This document shows positions 61,232-64,000 of a stretch of DNA of 64,000 nucleotides, one piece after another. The DNA lies in NCBI GenBank assembly GCA_015655375.1, contig JAATFD010000024.1:37910-101909 (forward strand). The letters run 5' to 3'. The DNA is from Actinomycetales bacterium (lineage in GTDB: Bacteria; Actinomycetota; Actinomycetes; Actinomycetales; Actinomycetaceae). Below the pieces are notes generated by a model. The model worked only from the letters and a program-made list of their open reading frames with translations, was not told the origin of the DNA and ran no database searches. The position numbers and the translations under genes are program-made. Numbering within the stretch: the first letter of the stretch is position 1; every line of letters begins with the position of its first letter.

Positions 61232-61482
61232 TTAGTGAGTGGTTGTCTCGAACCGTCCGGCGAAGGTGATCGCGAACGCGTTCAGTGCGGGCTTCCACCT
61301 GATCACCCAGCGTGCCCGGCCCCCGCCGGGCGGGTCAAGCGACCTCATCACCAGATACAGGCACTTCAGCGCCTGCTCGGTCGGGAAGTGCCCCCGCGCT
61401 CTCACCGCGCGCCGGTATCTCGCGTTGATCGATTCGATCGCGTTGGTCGTGCAGATCACGGTGCGGATCTCGATGTCGTAGA
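61232..61482 (-). pseudogene. IS256 transposase, C-terminal part
   Basis: 'DIEIRTVICTTNAIESINARYRRAVRARGHFPTEQALKCLYLVMRSLDP' and 'RWVIRWKPALNAFAITFAGRF', the conserved C-terminus of mutator-type transposases with its own stop at 61232. Separated from the N-terminal part by the IS1182 element. Confidence 0.88.
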
Positions 61483-63233
61483 GCCTGTCGCAGAATGCCG
61501 ACGATCTCACGCGGACGGGCTGGATTGAGTCGTGCGCGCATCGAATGTGGTCGACGCTTGGGTTGGTTCCTGGGCGCCTGTGTCTCAGGCTGCTGCGGTG
61601 TGGGTCTTGCGGAGGTTGTAAGCGGCCGCTGCGAGGTGCAGTTCGCTTCGGGCCGCCTCAATTCCTCGCCGGGAGAATCTGCTCAGGATGGTTTTAAGAG
61701 TTCCGATGCTGGGTTCAACGGTCGCGCCGCGTCGCTTGTCGGCCGCGACACCTTCCGGGGCTCGGAGTCGGTGGACCATCACCTCTCGCGTCGTCGCGCC
61801 AGCCGGGGGCGGCCCGGCGGTAGGCGACTGCGCTGCGGCGGCAGCCTGTTCCCGGCTTTTGCCTAGTGCGATGAGACGGTCCGGACCGGGCGCGTCTAGG
61901 TTGCTGTTGCTGCAGTAGCCGGCGTCGGCCAGTATGACCCCGATCCGATGCTCGGACGAACCGGTTGCCGTGTGTATGGCAGCGGCTGCGTCGACTGCGG
62001 CGGTCATCATCGGCACGAACGAACCCATGTCATTGGGATTCCGGTTCACGTCGACCGCGGCGATGACATGATCACTGGTGACCGCGATCTGTGCGTTGTA
62101 TCCCTGAAGAAACCCGCGCCGGGTGGGCATCACCCGTGAGTCCGGGTCGGTGATGTTCGCAGCAGTCTTGGGCAGGTTCTTCGCGGGAACCTGCTGATCG
62201 CCACGCGCGTCTGCTGCCTTCACCGCCGCGGCTTCAGCTGCGGCAACGACACGGCGGGCCCTGATGATTCGAGAGTGTTCCTCGGTCGCCACCGGCGGAG
62301 CACCCATGGGCTTCTTCCCCGCAGCGATCAGCGCGGCCCGGCGATCGAGCTTGGCCTGATGGTCGCGCAGCTCCCGTTCCAGGTGCGCCCGAGCTTCAGC
62401 AAGCCGCAGTGGGCCGTCCGGGATCCGGCCGCGCACCGGCGCACCAGCACGTGATGCCTCCAGCCGAGCCCGGGCTGCCGTCTTCCGCGCGTCGTCGTCA
62501 GCATCCAGATGCCGCTGCTGTCGGGCCAGTTCCGCCGCCGCGCGTCGGATCCGCTCCGGCCTGCCAGACCGGTCGGCCAATGCCCCAGGAACACGATCAC
62601 TATCGGGCTCGCCCTGCGCGTTCTCGGCCGCGTCCACGACCGCTGCTTCCTCCACGATGTCAGCGGTGATCTGCACGGCATGCTGGCCGAACCAGTCCTG
62701 TCCCCGGTTCGCGTCGATCGACGCGTTCGCGGGAATCTTGGTGCCATCGATCGCGATCGTGCCGAACCGGGCAAGTCCTGCTCGTGCCGCGATCATCAAC
62801 ACCTGCGCGAAAGCCCAGCGAACGCGTCCTCAGAGCCCGCCCGGGATCTCGCGATCGTCGCATGATCCGGGATGTCTGAAGCGCAGAGCACCTTGAATGC
62901 GACATCCGTGTGGCAAAGCCGCTCGATCTGCCGAGACGAACGCACCCCACGGCAGTATGCATAAACGAGCATGCCCAAAAGCATTCGCGGGTCATACCCT
63001 GCCGCCCCGACCCCACCCCGAGCGGAGAGACACCTCGAACGCCGACACGTCGAGGGTCTCGACGACATCGAGGACGAACCACACCAAGTGATCTTCTGGC
63101 AGCCAATCCCGCATATCCGGGGGCAGAAGAAACACCTGATCACGCAGCACAGGACGGTAATCGCGAGCCATGCCCAATTCTCCCAAGACCACGGTTCGCG
63201 ACCCCACGGGACACGGCATTCTGCGACAGGCTC
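61483..63233 (-). mobile_element. IS1182-family insertion sequence (1751 bp)
   Basis: Perfect 20-bp terminal inverted repeats: GAGCCTGTCGCAGAATGCCG at 61483-61502 and its reverse complement at 63214-63233. Flanked by a 4-bp direct repeat CGTA (61479-61482 and 63234-63237). It carries one transposase gene on the minus strand, now frameshifted. Confidence 0.9.
61585..63171 (-). pseudogene. IS1182 transposase with two frameshifts
   Basis: Starts at ATG 63171 (RBS GGGAGA) with 'MARDYRPVLRDQVFLLPPDMRDWLPEDHLVW'. The frame shifts near 63005 in a G-rich run, then 'AAGYDPRMLLGMLVYAYCRGVRSSRQIERLC', 'DIPDHATIARSRAG'. It shifts again near 62815, then 'GTIAIDGTKIPANASIDANR' (DDE Asp), a long central insertion and 'ILADAGYCSNSNL', 'GATVEPSIGTLKTILSRFSRRGIEAARSELHLAAAAYNLRK' to the stop. 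Domain order is complete, so only point indels disable it, unless they are sequencing errors. Confidence 0.85.
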
Positions 63234-64000
63234 CGTACTCGAGGAACGGCACGAACTCCGCCCAGGAGCTGCGCCAGAGCTGGATGATTGACGGGTAGCG
63301 TTGGCCCCCCACTCGGCGGCGAACTCCTCGAACCGGTCTTTCGCCGCCGCCTCGGACGGCGCCGTATAGACCGGCTTCAGCGCCTTCACGATTGCATCCC
63401 GATGCTGCCGGCCGGCGTAACGGAAGCTGTTGCGGATCAGGTGGACGATGCACTGCTGCACGACCGCCTGCTGCCAGGTGGTGTTGATCGCCTCTGGGAG
63501 TCCCTTGAGCCCGTCGCAGACAGCGATGAGCACATCCTCGACGCCCCGGTTCTTCAGCTCGGTGAACACCTGCAACCAGAACCTCGCACCCTCACCGCCG
63601 TCACCAGCCCAGATCCCGAGAATCTCTCGCTCCCCAGCCGTGGTGACGCCCATCACGACATAGAACGGGGTGTCCCGCACCTGCCCATCATGGACTTTCA
63701 CGACGATCGCGTCGACGAAGATCACCGGATAGAGCGCATCCAGCGGACGAAAAGCCCATTCGGCGAGCTCACCGGTGACTTTCTCGGTGATGCGACTGAT
63801 GGTGTCTTTGGAGACCTTCGCCCCGTAGACCGCGTCGAAGTGCGCCGCGATCTCCCCAGTCGTCAACCCCCGTGCGGTCAGTGACAGCACAATCTGGTCG
63901 ACGCCGTCCAAGCGGCGCTTCCGCTTGGGCACGATCACCGGTTCGAACGACCCATCCCGATCCCTGGGGACCTCGATCTCTACCGGACCGATCTCGGTCA
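63234..64000 (-). pseudogene. IS256 transposase, N-terminal part (continues past window end)
   Basis: 'LDGVDQIVLSLTARGLTTGEIAAHFDAVYGAKVSKDTISRITEKV', 'LDALYPVIFVDAIVVKVHDGQV' (DDE Asp), 'ILGIWAGDGGEGARFWLQVFTELKNRGVEDVLIAVCDGLKGLPEAI'. A frameshift in a run of six G near 63303 separates 'FEEFAAEWGA' from 'RYPSIIQLWRSSWAEFVPFLEY'. The start codon is outside the window. Confidence 0.85.

Larger units (their letters stand above)
61190..64000 (-). mobile_element. IS256-family element, split by an IS1182-family insertion; runs off the window
   Basis: One end is at about 61190 (GGGTCTGTCC); the other lies beyond 64000. The transposase is on the minus strand and occurs in two parts around the inserted element. 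Removing that element and one CGTA restores 'FVPFLEYDIEIRTVICTTNAIES' without a gap, which proves the nesting order. Confidence 0.85.

Noticed and set aside
61585-63171. Programmed ribosomal frameshifting in the IS1182 transposase
   Set aside because: The family normally has a single ORF, and two shifts at G-rich or ordinary sites without a slippery A/U heptamer look like indels.
1-64000. CRISPR arrays, rRNA genes, phage structural genes, known defence systems
   Set aside because: No regularly spaced repeats, rRNA segments, capsid/tail genes or defence-type domains were seen anywhere in the window.

Overview
The window looks like chromosomal DNA of a high-GC actinobacterium, probably from or near the Actinomycetaceae. 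The reasons are the gene block ndgR/ltbR-type regulator - leuC - leuD - murA - plsC - gpsA - ddl, a PimB-type mannosyltransferase, the S. coelicolor-like order of the hut genes, and many housekeeping genes that appear to be leaderless (TAnnnT, 6-9 nt, then ATG/GTG). No taxonomic marker fixes the genus. Gene starts were chosen from ribosome binding sites, overlaps with the previous gene, or leaderless -10 boxes, and so often differ from the ORF track.

Layout. 0-4 kb: the end of an FAA-hydrolase-family gene, an NCS1 permease and purine nucleoside phosphorylase pair, and a convergent MalY-type C-S lyase. 4.1-17.7 kb: a sugar-acid catabolic island. A MFS/ApnL/OiaC/ApnO operon followed by LerK/DerI/LerI reads as D-apionolactone -> D-apionate -> 3-oxo-isoapionate -> L-erythrulose -> L-erythrulose-1-P -> D-erythrulose-4-P -> D-erythrose-4-P. 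A second operon (TIM-barrel protein, 3-hydroxyacid dehydrogenase, MFS) shares an exact 12-bp operator-like sequence with lerK and may be a parallel route of unknown substrate. Two divergent GntR regulators lie in the middle. 17.9-19.9 kb: gltX and tRNA-Gln, tRNA-Glu, tRNA-Glu.

20-43.6 kb: a large nitrogen/imidazole region. It has a cucumopine-synthase-like enzyme with an amino-acid ABC transporter, an RpiR regulator, a second amino-acid ABC transporter with an M20 amidohydrolase, hutH, an OpuC/betaine-type ABC transporter, an IclR regulator, an allantoate-amidohydrolase-like enzyme in the place of HutG, then hutF, hutI, hutU, a second histidine-lyase homologue that lacks the MIO triad (ergothionase-like), and hutD. 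Four copies of an 18-bp inverted repeat tie the first two transporter loci to one regulator, most simply the RpiR between them. Between these loci lies a decayed duplicate of the hutH/opuCA divergent promoter region.

43.6-57.1 kb: mostly core genes (pimB-like, ndgR, leuCD, murA, lipid kinase, plsC, gpsA, ddl), then an ATP-grasp protein, a minimal zincin, a broken DUF1684-like gene and an S10 carboxypeptidase. 57.4-64 kb: a scarred accessory region beginning at tRNA-His. It has a primase-polymerase remnant, an IS3 fragment fused onto a frameshifted EamA transporter, an RpiR regulator, a PanE/ApbA-type reductase, and an IS256-family element split by an IS1182-family element whose 20-bp terminal inverted repeats and 4-bp target duplication can be read exactly.

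The most interesting material is (1) the predicted betaine-type transporter plus MIO-less lyase plus hut genes, which could form an ergothioneine/hercynine catabolic route, (2) the cucumopine-synthase-like enzyme under the same operator as a peptidase/transporter locus, and (3) the unassigned dehydrogenase/TIM-barrel pair wired to the erythrulose module.
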